NCBI RefSeq assembly: GCF_025685575.1
Contig: NZ_JAGSYD010000001.1
Span: 1,181,852-1,245,851, forward strand
Direction: 5' to 3'
DNA length: 64,000 bases
Origin: Granulicella cerasi
GTDB taxonomy: Bacteria; Acidobacteriota; Terriglobia; Terriglobales; Acidobacteriaceae
A program made the translations under genes and the position numbers. The notes beneath the pieces are model-generated. The model was not told the DNA's origin. It did not search any database and saw nothing but the letters and a program-made list of their open reading frames with translations. Of this stretch, positions 35,832-44,573 are shown piece by piece; position 1 is the stretch's first letter, and the number at the start of each line of letters is the position of its first letter.

Positions 35832-36836
35832 TTAGTCGCGGTCGCTACCGTAGATGGGAATGTTCTGCGCGACGCGGAAGGCGAGACTCTGCGCGCGCGC
35901 CGCGTACTCCGACTGCGGAAACGCCTTCGAGAGCTGGTCGGCGATCTCCTGGCAGTCGTGCTTGGCCTGCTCGGCGCGCCTGGTCTGCTCGTCAACGGTG
36001 TACATCGTCACAAGCACGCCCTGCCGGTAGGCCGCGTTGTAGAGCGCCTCGGCGGTCTTTGGCCCGAGCGGGAACTGGTTGGCGTACTTGATGTACAGGC
36101 CGGCCTCCATCTCCGGGCACTTCGGCAGGCCCTGCCAGTCGCCGCACAGCTTGTTGTCGATCAGGTCAAACGCCGCCTTCGCTGCCTGCGGCGAGTTGGG
36201 ATACTGCTTCATCACGCGCTTCAGGTCGCCTTCGAACAACTGTGGCCGCAGGTACGCTTCCTGCTCATGCGCGCTGGGCAGCGTGCTGATGTCCGTCTTG
36301 TCGAGCTGCCAGCGAATATCTGCGGAGCGATACGCCGCCTCGGCTGCCAGCGGTGACCGCGGGAAGTAGTCGGCCACGCGCTGGTAGAGCCAGTGCGCTG
36401 CCGCGGCAGCACCCTTCGGCGGATGCGGCAGCATCGCCTGCGCCTCAAACTCCAGCGCCGCGCCGTAAAGGATGTTGTCCCCGTTCGGCGTGCCCGGGCT
36501 GACGATGCCTTTGTCGCGAATCCAGCCCGTTGAAGGATCGGGATGTACGCCGGGGTCTTCGATCTCCGGCGCTGCGTCGGGATCGGCCTTGTCGGCGCTG
36601 TCCGTGTTTGCAAAGACGTTCACCCACGCGCCGTTGCGCGCCACGACCACCACTTCGTGCCCGGGCGTCACCTGCGTCATCGGCGAAGTCCCGCCATCGG
36701 CGGTCACGTAGACGTTCGCGGTATGCAGCACCGTCGCACGCGCGGCAAGATCATAACCGGCGAGGTCCTGCTTCTTCTTCTGGGCGAACATGGCCGTGGA
36801 GCAAAGCAGCAGGGCAATCGCGACGGTGGTCTTCAT
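35832..36836 (-). CDS. exported SH3-like and TPR-like protein, unknown function
   Basis: 334 aa. A signal peptide (AIALLLCSTAMFAQ, 1-19) is followed by an SH3-like segment at about 30-110 (VLHTANVYVTADGG, VTPGHEVVVVARNGAWVNVFA, TGWIRDKGIV). The rest is helical with TPR-like pairs (AAAAAHWLYQRVADYFPRSP, LKRVMKQYPNSPQAAKAAFD, GLYIKYANQFPLGPKTAEAL, LSKAFPQSEYAARAQSLAF). The layout recalls periplasmic assembly factors such as BamD or CpoB, but no direct homology is claimed. CCGAGGA precedes the ATG. It lies between uppP and the threonine dehydratase operon, on the same strand. Confidence 0.65.
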   Translation of the reverse strand: MKTTVAIALLLCSTAMFAQKKKQDLAGYDLAARATVLHTANVYVTADGGTSPMTQVTPGHEVVVVARNGAWVNVFANTDSADKADPDAAPEIEDPGVHPDPSTGWIRDKGIVSPGTPNGDNILYGAALEFEAQAMLPHPPKGAAAAAHWLYQRVADYFPRSPLAAEAAYRSADIRWQLDKTDISTLPSAHEQEAYLRPQLFEGDLKRVMKQYPNSPQAAKAAFDLIDNKLCGDWQGLPKCPEMEAGLYIKYANQFPLGPKTAEALYNAAYRQGVLVTMYTVDEQTRRAEQAKHDCQEIADQLSKAFPQSEYAARAQSLAFRVAQNIPIYGSDRD

Positions 36837-36890
36837 GCGGTCCTCGGGGAGTAGCTATCTCTTCGTTAGACGGTGAATCGTCCTCGACCG

Positions 36891-37865
36891 TTACGCTGTC
36901 ATCTCCGCGCGCAGCTTCGGGTCGATGTTGCCCCCGCTGACGATTGCGATGAGACGCTCGGCGGGCGGCAGCTCCTCCGTGTGGAAGAGCGCAGCGGCCA
37001 ACGTTACCGCACCTGAAGGCTCGGCCACAATGTCGGTCGTCGTCAAGAGCAATCGCAGAGCCTCGCGCAGTTCCTCTTCCGTGATCGTGACGATGCCGTC
37101 GGTGAAGCGCAAAATGTGCTCGAAGTTCTTAGCGCCCAGCGACTGCGTGCGCAGCCCGTCGGCAAGCGTGCGCGTCGTTTTCTCGGCGGGCCATTCGACC
37201 AGCGACTTCGTGCGAAAGCTCTCGGCGGCATCGCCCGCAAGCTCCGGCTCGCAACCCCACACCTGTGGCGCTGTCCATCCGCGTGCTTCGCTGGCCAGCT
37301 TCACCCCGGTAGAAACTCCCGAGAGCAGTCCGCCGCCGGACACCGGCGAGAGCAACAATGTCTTCGCCGCTTCTTCAGCGGTCAAAGCGTTCACGATCTC
37401 CACGCCGCACGTAGCTTGCCCTGCGATGATGCGCTCGTCATCATACGGAGGAACGACCGTGTAGCCGTGTTCGGCAGACAGCTCTTCCGCTTTGAGCTTG
37501 CGTGCCGCGCTCGCCGTGCCGACAAAGACCACCTCCGCGCCCAGCGCGCGCGTAGCCTCCACCTTCACCTGCGGTGCATTGTCTGGCATCACGATCACGG
37601 CTTTCGAACCCAACGCACGCGCCGCATACGCAACGCCCTGCGCGTGGTTGCCGCTGGAGTACGTGATGACGCCGCGCCGCAACTGCTCAGGCGTGAGCTG
37701 CGCGATCATGTTGTACGCGCCGCGCAGCTTGAAGCTGCCGATCGGCTGCTTGGATTCATCCTTCAGCCAGATGCGCTCATTGAAGCGTACGAGAGGCGTT
37801 TCCACCGCGACTCCGTGGATGCGCCTCTGCGCGCCTTCGATCTCCTGCAGTGTGACGAAACTCAC
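36891..37865 (-). CDS. threonine/serine dehydratase (TdcB/IlvA catalytic type)
   Basis: 324 aa PLP enzyme that deaminates threonine to 2-oxobutyrate (or serine to pyruvate). The PLP-binding Lys is in GSFKLRGAYN, the substrate loop is SSGNHAQGVA, and the phosphate-binding glycine-rich loop is SPVSGGGLLSG. There is no C-terminal ACT regulatory domain, so it resembles catabolic TdcB or serine racemase-like members rather than full-length IlvA. The GTG at 37865 follows GGAGGAAGA and overlaps the upstream hydrolase stop (GTGA), so it is the last gene of a coupled operon. The longer frame to 38021 overlaps the hydrolase and is rejected. Confidence 0.9.
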   Translation of the reverse strand: MSFVTLQEIEGAQRRIHGVAVETPLVRFNERIWLKDESKQPIGSFKLRGAYNMIAQLTPEQLRRGVITYSSGNHAQGVAYAARALGSKAVIVMPDNAPQVKVEATRALGAEVVFVGTASAARKLKAEELSAEHGYTVVPPYDDERIIAGQATCGVEIVNALTAEEAAKTLLLSPVSGGGLLSGVSTGVKLASEARGWTAPQVWGCEPELAGDAAESFRTKSLVEWPAEKTTRTLADGLRTQSLGAKNFEHILRFTDGIVTITEEELREALRLLLTTTDIVAEPSGAVTLAAALFHTEELPPAERLIAIVSGGNIDPKLRAEMTA

Positions 37866-39091
37866 TCTTCCTCCGCATCGGCAAGAATCATGCCGAAGAA
37901 ATGCACCAGCCGCAAGCGGTCGCCTGCGCTGGGCGCGTGTCCATCCAAATCCAGGTGCGAAAGCACCGGCGAGATCAGCACGGCGCGCAAGGACTCGCTC
38001 GGAAGCTCCGAGGCCATCCACTGCGTCTCCGCCGCGGGGATGATGTTGTCGCCTTCGCCGTGTAGCAGATACACAGGCGTCATCAGCGTCTTCAGGTGCC
38101 CGTCCGGACTGACGCCGGCCATCTCCAGCACATGCTTCAGCTCGGCCTGCGTCAGCATCCGTCGCGTGTCCGGTGAGGTCGTGTCGAGCAACTGCTTCGC
38201 CTCGGCACGCTGCGCGTCGCTCATCTGCGCGAGCGCGGCGTTCTCCGCATCATGGTCTTCGTACAAATGCGCGCGCAGCAGCCGGCGCATGGCTTCATGG
38301 TCTTGCGCGGGGACAAAGTCCTCCACATGCTCGTACTCGAGCACCAATGCGCCGTACTCATGCGGCGGCAGCAGCTCAGTCTTGCCGTCCGGCATCGTAT
38401 CTTCGCCGGTGCGGTAATACGAAGCCACGCGCGACATCGCATCCTGCGAGCCTACGGCGACGACGAACTTGATGCTCGGCCGATACGCCGGGTCGGCCGC
38501 TGCGAGCAACGAAAGACCGCCCGAGAAGCTCAACCCCATCACCGAAACCGGTCGGCCGCCGCTCTGCTGCGAAAGCCACTTCGCCGTTTCACCGATCGTC
38601 TCAATCGAGTTCGCACCGACGTGATAGTCCTTGATGTCGGGCAGCTCCGGCGTCAGCACGCGCAGGCCGCACGACGCGATCGCCGACGCAAAAGCCACGA
38701 GCCGCGGCTCGTTCATGCCGAGATGGTGCACGCCATGCAGCACGAGAAACGCCGGCGCGTCGGGCTTCCCGACGGGCTCATACATCCGCGCGGCAACAGG
38801 GCCATTCGGTGTGTTGATCGTCACCTCGCGCGTTATCACCTTCGTGCTCACCACGCGTTGTACGAGCGGCGGCACAGGTTGGTTGCCCACCAGGTCGAGC
38901 ACCGCAATGGCCTGCAAGTGCGCACGCGTCGTGGGCCACACCGCGATGCCAAAGCACACCAGCGCGACGAGCAACATCACCGCCGCGATGAGCCGGCGCT
39001 GCGTTTTGCTGCGTTGCTTCCTCTCTTGTTTGCGGTGAATGTCGTCGGCGATGCGTTGTACGCCGCCAAGCTCGCTTGCGTGTTCGCGCAT
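37862..39091 (-). CDS. membrane-anchored alpha/beta hydrolase
   Basis: 409 aa. A basic N-terminus (RKQERKQRSKTQRRL) and one membrane helix at about 34-52 (LIAAVMLLVALVCFGIAVW) anchor a periplasmic alpha/beta hydrolase. The oxyanion motif is FLVLHGVHHLG, the nucleophile elbow MGLSFSGG (Ser in GLSFSG), and a late acid/His pair in YLLHGEGDNIIP and LSHLDLDGH. An inserted helical lid (about 230-330) is acidic. Substrate unknown. It starts five bases after the coiled-coil gene and overlaps the dehydratase start by four bases, so it is the third of four coupled genes. Confidence 0.75.
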   Translation of the reverse strand: MREHASELGGVQRIADDIHRKQERKQRSKTQRRLIAAVMLLVALVCFGIAVWPTTRAHLQAIAVLDLVGNQPVPPLVQRVVSTKVITREVTINTPNGPVAARMYEPVGKPDAPAFLVLHGVHHLGMNEPRLVAFASAIASCGLRVLTPELPDIKDYHVGANSIETIGETAKWLSQQSGGRPVSVMGLSFSGGLSLLAAADPAYRPSIKFVVAVGSQDAMSRVASYYRTGEDTMPDGKTELLPPHEYGALVLEYEHVEDFVPAQDHEAMRRLLRAHLYEDHDAENAALAQMSDAQRAEAKQLLDTTSPDTRRMLTQAELKHVLEMAGVSPDGHLKTLMTPVYLLHGEGDNIIPAAETQWMASELPSESLRAVLISPVLSHLDLDGHAPSAGDRLRLVHFFGMILADAEEE

Positions 39092-39096
39092 CCGCG

Positions 39097-39474
39097 TTAT
39101 CGCCTCACCAGCAGAACGATCATCATGACGACAAGCACAACGGTCATCGCAAAGGACATCGCGACCAGCACACGCAGCGAAGCCACTTTGTTTTCGAGAC
39201 CCGCAATGCGTTCTTCGGTCGCCACCAGCGCCACGCGCGCGGTACGCACTTCGCTCACGGCGAGATCGATGCGCTCGCTCTGCTCGTTCATCTGGCGATA
39301 AACGCTCTCATGCGCGTGCAGCGTCTTGCTCACTTCGACACGCAGCGCGTCAAGGGAGTTGCGTGTCTCTTCGTCGTTGCCACTACGCGACTGCAGGAAG
39401 CGGTCGGCCATCGGCACCAGTCGCGAAACATGGGGCAGCAATTCAAGCAGTTGAGGAATCAACTTGGGCCACAT
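39097..39474 (-). CDS. coiled-coil protein with C-terminal membrane anchor
   Basis: 125 aa. A helical N-terminal part (LIPQLLELLPHVSRLVPMAD) leads into a probable coiled coil at about 45-100 (ESVYRQMNEQSERIDLAV, VATEERIAGLENKVASL), and the protein ends in one membrane helix (FAMTVVLVVMMIVLLV) with a short RR tail. This is a tail-anchored layout. AGGAGG lies five bases before the ATG. It sits between VKOR and the hydrolase, nine and five bases away, and is probably cotranslated with them. I do not recognise the family. Confidence 0.6.
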   Translation of the reverse strand: MWPKLIPQLLELLPHVSRLVPMADRFLQSRSGNDEETRNSLDALRVEVSKTLHAHESVYRQMNEQSERIDLAVSEVRTARVALVATEERIAGLENKVASLRVLVAMSFAMTVVLVVMMIVLLVRR

Positions 39475-39483
39475 AGACGCCTC

Positions 39484-39966
39484 CTAGGCGACAACGAAAC
39501 GCTTGCGCATGCGCCACTGCATCCACGTGCCCACGAGGCACAGCGCAACAATCGCCGCGATCAGACTCTGCGACCACACGCAGTAGATGCACCACTTCTG
39601 AATGACGAAGGCCTCCAGGTAGCTGAGCACCGCTGCGCCGCCAAAGCCGATCTCCGCCACCTGCAGCGTCAACCAGAACGGAGCAAAGAGCGCCAGCACC
39701 GCGATGGCTGCGTAGCCGATGATGCCGAGCGTTGCCACCGGAACGTGCACCGCTTTGCTCGTAGCCGGATCTTCTTCGAGCGACTGCGCAGGGAAGACCG
39801 CATAGCGTGAGTGGTTCACCGAGCCGCAGTCCCACTTTTCGCTCACCGCACAGGGCGGCGCCATCGACGGGTCCTGCTTATGAATGCGCAGCGCGAGGAA
39901 GGAATCCACCATGCCGCCCAGGGCGATCAACGCGACGAGAAAACGCAGGAAGCGCAAAGCTGTCAT
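39484..39966 (-). CDS. vitamin K epoxide reductase (VKOR) family protein
   Basis: 160 aa inner-membrane protein with four to five helices. The catalytic CxxC is visible as WCIYCVWSQS in the fourth helix, and the loop pair in CAVSEKWDCGSVNHS. Bacterial VKOR replaces DsbB: it reoxidises a DsbA-like partner and passes electrons to quinone, making disulfide bonds in exported proteins. There is no fused thioredoxin domain, so the partner must be elsewhere. The start at 39966 is preferred to the ATG at 39975, because that ATG lies within a TACAAT box seven bases upstream of 39966. First gene of a four-gene operon. Confidence 0.9.
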   Translation of the reverse strand: MTALRFLRFLVALIALGGMVDSFLALRIHKQDPSMAPPCAVSEKWDCGSVNHSRYAVFPAQSLEEDPATSKAVHVPVATLGIIGYAAIAVLALFAPFWLTLQVAEIGFGGAAVLSYLEAFVIQKWCIYCVWSQSLIAAIVALCLVGTWMQWRMRKRFVVA

Positions 39967-39973
39967 GCGCTCC

Positions 39974-39979
39974 ATTGTA
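39974..39979 (-). promoter_or_regulatory. candidate -10 box for VKOR operon (leaderless layout)
   Basis: Reads TACAAT on the minus strand, seven bases before the ATG at 39966 and overlapping the alternative ATG at 39975, which argues against that start. Confidence 0.45.
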
Positions 39980-40038
39980 GAGTCCCGCGCGGCCGTTCGT
40001 GCATCCTTACACTAAGAAGCGAAGGAGTTCCGCCACCG

Positions 40039-42039
40039 ATGGAAGCAATTCAAGACACGCTGCACCTCTGGGCCAACGAAGCGAATGCCGATGCCGCCAA
40101 GGCCTGGGTGGAGCATCATCTGAGCGCCGCGCGCGAGCTCGTCGCCGCGCTTACCGCGGAGACCGCGCCGCGCACGGTCGCCAACACGCTCGAGCGCTAC
40201 GACCGCGCCTGCTGGCATCTGCGCATGGCCGGTTCGCAGGCGCATGTGATGTTCATGGTGCATCCGCTGGCCGCTGTGCGCGACGCCGCACAGGAGCTGT
40301 CGCAGGTCGTCTCCGCAGAAGGCGTCGCATTGTCGTTGAACCGCGATGTCTACGACGCGCTGGCGGCTGTTGACGTCTCGCAGGAGGACGAGCGCACGCG
40401 TTTCTTCGCCGACCGCGCTTTGCTTGGCTATCGTCTCGCCGGTGTCGACCGCGACGAGGCCATACGCATCAGGATCGGCGAGATCTCTGAGAAGTCCACG
40501 ATGCTGGCGATGCAATTCAGCCGCGCCGTGCAGGACGACGTCCGCACCATCAACGTCATCGACCCCGAGCAACTGCGCGGCCTGCCCGCCGACTACCTCA
40601 TGCGCAAGGGCGTCCTCGAAAACGACGGCAAGCTGACCGCCGAAGGCCCGGTGACGATCACGACCGATCCGCCTGATCTCTCGCCCGTCATGAGCTACGC
40701 TGCTTCGCGCGAGCTGCGTCGTGAGCTCTACCTCGCCTACAACGGTCGCGGCTATCCTCAGAACAAGCAGGTGCTGCTCGACCTGCTGGCGCTGCGTCAG
40801 GAGCTCGCCGAAGTCCTCGGCTTCCGCTCCTATGCCGACCTCGCCACCGTGGACCAGATGATGGGTTCGGCGGCGAAGATGCGCGAGTTCCTTGCCTCTG
40901 TCGAAGCTGTTGCGCGCCCTACGGCACAGGTGGAATACGCTGCGCTCGAGAAATTCGTTGCTGCGCAGGACGCCGCCGCGCTGCCGCTCACGCTCTCCGA
41001 CGCACGCTTCTGGGAAGAGCAGTATCGCCGCGCGCAGTATGACTTCGACTCGCAGTCCGTGCGTCCGTACTTCCCCTACGAGCCGGTGCAGCAGGGCATC
41101 CTGCGCACCGCGGGCAAGTTCTTCGCCGTGCGTTTCGAGCGTGACCTCGCCGCCAGGGTCTGGGATCCGAGCGTCGAAGCCTACTCGGTCTTCGACGAAG
41201 CCGAAGGTGCGGACAAGACGCGGATCATCGGCCGCATCTACCTCGACATGCACCCGCGCGAAGGCAAGAGCAAGTGGTTCTCGGAGTGCTCGCTGGTCGG
41301 TGGCCTGCTTGGCACCGCGTTGCCCGAAGCTTCGCTCGTCTGCAACTTCCCACAGCCCACCGCGGAAGACCCCGGCCTGATGCAGTATGCCGACGTCGTC
41401 ACCTACTTCCACGAGTTCGGTCACCTGATGCACGAAGTGCTCGGTGGCGCACGTCAGCGCTGGGCATCGCAGAGCGGCATCGCCACCGAGGGCGACTTTG
41501 TCGAAGTGCCCTCTCAGATGCTCGAAGAGTTCTTCGAAGATCCCGAGCTGCTACGAACCTTCGCGAAGCACTACGAGACCGGCGAGCCGATCCCGTATGA
41601 CGCGGTCGCTCGCATGACGCGTGCCGCTGCACATGGTCGCGGGCTCTCCACCTTAACGCAGGTCATGTACGCGACCTACTCCATGGAGACGCACGATCGC
41701 CGCGCCGCAGAACTCGACCTCGACACGCTGTTGCGCGATGGCTATGACCGCTTCTCGCGCTACGAGTTCGTCGACGGTAACCGCATGTACGCCGCATTTA
41801 CGCACCTCATCGGCTACACGTCGAACTACTACACCTACCTCTTCGACAAGGTGATCGCGCTCGAGTTCTTTGCACAGTTCCCGCAGGGCGAGATCGGCGG
41901 CACGACGGCGTTGAAGTATCGCCACGAGGTGTTGGAGCCCGGCGGCTCGAAGCCCGCAGCCGATCTGGTGAAGGCGTTCCTTGGTCGCGAAACCAGCATG
42001 AACGCGTTGCAGGCGTATATCGAGAAGTCCGTCGAATAA
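40039..42039 (+). CDS. M3 family metallopeptidase (oligopeptidase A/thimet type)
   Basis: 666 aa cytoplasmic zinc peptidase that cleaves short peptides. The zinc-binding HExxH is seen as YFHEFGHLMHEVLGG near residue 459, with the third ligand Glu in the following EGDFVEVPSQMLEEFF block. The preceding GRIYLDMHPREGKSKW is also typical of the M3 family. No signal peptide. The start at 40039 follows GAAGGAG about eleven bases upstream; the open frame reaching back to 39811 is antisense to VKOR and rejected. A strong terminator follows. It probably recycles peptides released from protein turnover. Confidence 0.92.
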   Translation: MEAIQDTLHLWANEANADAAKAWVEHHLSAARELVAALTAETAPRTVANTLERYDRACWHLRMAGSQAHVMFMVHPLAAVRDAAQELSQVVSAEGVALSLNRDVYDALAAVDVSQEDERTRFFADRALLGYRLAGVDRDEAIRIRIGEISEKSTMLAMQFSRAVQDDVRTINVIDPEQLRGLPADYLMRKGVLENDGKLTAEGPVTITTDPPDLSPVMSYAASRELRRELYLAYNGRGYPQNKQVLLDLLALRQELAEVLGFRSYADLATVDQMMGSAAKMREFLASVEAVARPTAQVEYAALEKFVAAQDAAALPLTLSDARFWEEQYRRAQYDFDSQSVRPYFPYEPVQQGILRTAGKFFAVRFERDLAARVWDPSVEAYSVFDEAEGADKTRIIGRIYLDMHPREGKSKWFSECSLVGGLLGTALPEASLVCNFPQPTAEDPGLMQYADVVTYFHEFGHLMHEVLGGARQRWASQSGIATEGDFVEVPSQMLEEFFEDPELLRTFAKHYETGEPIPYDAVARMTRAAAHGRGLSTLTQVMYATYSMETHDRRAAELDLDTLLRDGYDRFSRYEFVDGNRMYAAFTHLIGYTSNYYTYLFDKVIALEFFAQFPQGEIGGTTALKYRHEVLEPGGSKPAADLVKAFLGRETSMNALQAYIEKSVE

Positions 42040-42061
42040 TCCTCGCAACACTGAAGGACAG

Positions 42062-42090
42062 AAGGGCCGCGAGCATCACTCGCGGCCCTT
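42062..42090 (+). terminator. intrinsic terminator of M3 peptidase gene
   Basis: A 12-bp stem (42062-42073 with 42079-42090) with a five-base loop, followed by CTCTTGTTTG, 22 bases after the stop. Confidence 0.85.
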
Positions 42091-42142
42091 CTCTTGTTTG
42101 TCATTCCCTTGGTGCGTCGGCGTCTCGCCGACGCGATGGGCG

Positions 42143-44146
42143 TTACCGCTTACCCGTTTTCTTCGCGACAGCTTTCTTGGCCGGGGCTGCGGTCTTCGCT
42201 ACGACTTTCTTCGCCGGGGCCTTCTTGGCAGGCACGGCCTTCTTCAATGCGGGCTTTGGTGCAGCCTTCACCGCGACCTTGGCGGGAGCCTTCTTGGCGA
42301 CAACTTTCGCGGGCGCCGGCTTGGCCTTGGCCGCGATCTTGATAGGCGCAACCACTTTCCCGGCAGCTTTCACCGGAGCCGGTTCAGGCTTCTTCGTGGC
42401 AACCTTCGCCACAGGCGCAGCAGGCTTCGCCGCGACCTTCGGCGCTTCCACCTTCTTCGCTGTACCCTTCGCAGGAGCAGACGCCACGACCGGCGCAAGG
42501 GTCGCTGGGGGCGGCGCAGCGGCAGCCTTCTCCGCAGCTACGCTCGCCGTCATCACCTTGGTCGCCGAAGCCGTCGGATCGATGCCGCCCTCCGCCGTTT
42601 CGTGGCCCTGGCGCAACGCATGAACGATCACACGCAGCATTTCTTCGGTCGGCGCAGGCTTGCCCGTCCAGATCTCGAACTGGCGCGCACCCTGCGTGAC
42701 AAACATCTCCACGCCGGTGATCACGGGCAGACCCTTCGCGCGCGCCATCTTCAGCAACGGCGTGTCGATCGGGTTGTAGACCGTGTCGAAGAACAACCGA
42801 GCGTTCAACTCTTCCGGCTTCAGCACGTTTGTCAGCTTGTTGCCGAGCATGCCCGCGGGCGTGCAGTTGATGATGACGTCGAAGCTCATCTTCGCCAGCT
42901 GCTCGCGCTTGATGACCTTCGCACCCGACTGACGGGCCAGCTTTGCCGCCGTCTCCGGCGTGCGGTTCAGGATGGAGACCTCCGCACCCTTGTCCGCGCA
43001 GCCAAAGACTGCAGCACGTGCTGCGCCACCGGCGCCGAGCACCAGCACCTTCGCCCCGCGCAGCTGCAGACGACGCTCCAGCGGGCCGACAATGCCGGCG
43101 ACATCCGTGTTGAAACCGTAGAACTTGCCGTCCGGCATCCGCGCGATCGTATTCACCGCGCCGATCTTCTGGCTCAGGGCATCGGTGCGTTCCAGGTGCT
43201 TGATCACATCCTGCTTCAGAGGCATCGTCACGCTCAGGCCGTGGATCGGCACCTCGCGCATCACCTTGAAGAGGTCATCCACATCGGTCGCGAGCAGCGC
43301 CATATACACGGCGTTCACGGTCTCGCGGCGGAAAGCGGTGTTGAGCATCAGCGGCGACATCGACGCGCTGACGGGATTGCCCGCCACGCCGAAAACCTTG
43401 GTGGCCTTATCGATCAGCTCAACGCGGTAGGTCTCGATCAGCGTGCGCGCGGCAATCTGGCCGGGTGCGGTCGCTTCATCGGCTACCGCGGCAGCGAAGG
43501 TAAACGCCGAGCCGGAGCGCAGACCCAGCACGCGCGACAGGATGCCTGCTTCGCCCATGCAGATACCGATCACCGGCACCGAACCCTTGTCCTGCGCGCT
43601 GTCGAGGAAGCGCAGCATGGCGATGTTGTCGGAAAGCTTCTGCGCCGTCGGCACGACCTTCATAAAGTCGGGCTCGTAGACGGCCATGCGCTTGTAGAGC
43701 GCATCGAGGTCGGTCGTGCGCTTGAAGTCGTGGTGACTGATCATCACCGTCGCCCCGGTGGAGCGCAGCCTGCTCACGGCGTCCTTCGGCAGTTTCTCGG
43801 CGGCCTCCAGTTCGAGATCGATGATCTGGAAGCCAGCCTGGCCAGCCTTCATCAGGATGTCGAAGGCCTGGCTCGGCGAACCGGTAAACTTACCGCCAAA
43901 ATCCTTACATCGGCAGGTGGCAACGACGACATCCGCTCCGTGCGTCTCCAGCCACGCCTTCATCGCGGGCAGGGCAGCGGCGGGCTTCGGCAGATAATCC
44001 AGCCGGAACTCCAGCAGGCTGGTTTCGGCTACGGCCACGTTGGCTTTTTGCAGGATTTCGTCGGCGGTAGCGCCCGTCAAGGCGACGCACAACTTGCCCA
44101 GGCGCGAACGCAGAAGGTGGGAGGCGATTTGTGTCTCTGTGCTCAT
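42143..44146 (-). CDS. aroDE: fused 3-dehydroquinate dehydratase / shikimate dehydrogenase with Lys/Ala/Pro-rich tail
   Basis: 667 aa. Residues 1 to about 225 are type I AroD, with Schiff-base Lys163 (PDFMKVVPTA), catalytic His in ISHHDFK and GICMGEAGILSR. Residues about 232-512 are AroE, with VFGVAGNPVSASMSP, the substrate Lys in TMPLKQDV, and the NADP motif VLVLGAGGAARAAV. Together they catalyse two consecutive shikimate-pathway steps towards aromatic amino acids. From about 515 to the end is a strongly basic tail of repeated Lys/Ala/Pro units (AKKAPAK, VKAAPK, PAKKVVAK) like histone H1 or AlgP, not part of either enzyme. This tail could bind nucleic acid (inference). Confidence 0.92.
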   Translation of the reverse strand: MSTETQIASHLLRSRLGKLCVALTGATADEILQKANVAVAETSLLEFRLDYLPKPAAALPAMKAWLETHGADVVVATCRCKDFGGKFTGSPSQAFDILMKAGQAGFQIIDLELEAAEKLPKDAVSRLRSTGATVMISHHDFKRTTDLDALYKRMAVYEPDFMKVVPTAQKLSDNIAMLRFLDSAQDKGSVPVIGICMGEAGILSRVLGLRSGSAFTFAAAVADEATAPGQIAARTLIETYRVELIDKATKVFGVAGNPVSASMSPLMLNTAFRRETVNAVYMALLATDVDDLFKVMREVPIHGLSVTMPLKQDVIKHLERTDALSQKIGAVNTIARMPDGKFYGFNTDVAGIVGPLERRLQLRGAKVLVLGAGGAARAAVFGCADKGAEVSILNRTPETAAKLARQSGAKVIKREQLAKMSFDVIINCTPAGMLGNKLTNVLKPEELNARLFFDTVYNPIDTPLLKMARAKGLPVITGVEMFVTQGARQFEIWTGKPAPTEEMLRVIVHALRQGHETAEGGIDPTASATKVMTASVAAEKAAAAPPPATLAPVVASAPAKGTAKKVEAPKVAAKPAAPVAKVATKKPEPAPVKAAGKVVAPIKIAAKAKPAPAKVVAKKAPAKVAVKAAPKPALKKAVPAKKAPAKKVVAKTAAPAKKAVAKKTGKR

Positions 44147-44180
44147 GCTTTAGTGGTTTGCAGTTTCGTACAATCGCGGT

Positions 44181-44209
44181 ATCGTAACGCTGAACTCGAG
44201 CCAATGCAA
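44181..44209 (-). promoter_or_regulatory. promoter of aroDE
   Basis: On the minus strand TTGCAT (44209-44204), a 17-base spacer and TACGAT (44186-44181) form a sigma-70-like promoter, giving a leader of about 28 bases before the ATG at 44146. Confidence 0.5.
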
Positions 44210-44560
44210 GCACTAAGCGCATTTGACGGCTTCCGCGAAGCGCGGCACCAAGGGTACGTCGCTTCTCGCATCACACCCATTAAGTTGACTCCCACAAAGG
44301 TGTTAGGGGCGTCCATCAAAGTAGGAAACTCGAGTCAGCGCACAAAAATTAACACAGTTGTAAAACTTTCCACCGCGAAGAGGCATCTACTACAAGTAAC
44401 TGAGAGGCATTTCCAAACTGTCCTACCTTTTGTAGTAACCCCTATTTGTCCAGCTTTTTGGACCCATTCACACAATCCTCAGTTTTTTCCTCCCCCTATA
44501 TGCCTCTCGTGGCCCCGCATGAAAGCGGGGCCAAAATTCTTAAGCCACCTTTTTCGCCGG

Positions 44561-44566
44561 TAGACT
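44561..44566 (+). promoter_or_regulatory. candidate -10 box for pgeF (leaderless layout)
   Basis: TAGACT lies seven bases before the GTG at 44574; TTCTTA at 44537-44542 is a possible -35 at 18 bases. No Shine-Dalgarno sequence. Confidence 0.4.
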
Positions 44567-44573
44567 GTCCCCT

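Larger units (their letters stand above)
44147..44573. other. 427-bp divergent intergenic region, AT-rich
   Basis: Separates aroDE (minus) and pgeF (plus) and is clearly less GC-rich than its flanks. It holds a good aroDE promoter (44181-44209), a GGCCCCGC/GCGGGGCC hairpin with ATGAAA loop (44511-44532) and the pgeF -10 box. Short pyrimidine runs (CAGTTTTTTCC) lie near 44480. No small ORF or known RNA recognised. Confidence 0.5.

Noticed and set aside
44511-44532. GGCCCCGC/GCGGGGCC hairpin as a terminator
   Set aside because: No T-run on either strand and no gene ends just before it; noted only as part of the intergenic region.
42098-44563. 821-codon plus-strand open frame
   Set aside because: Antisense to aroDE and spilling into both intergenic regions; Arg/His-rich with no domain.
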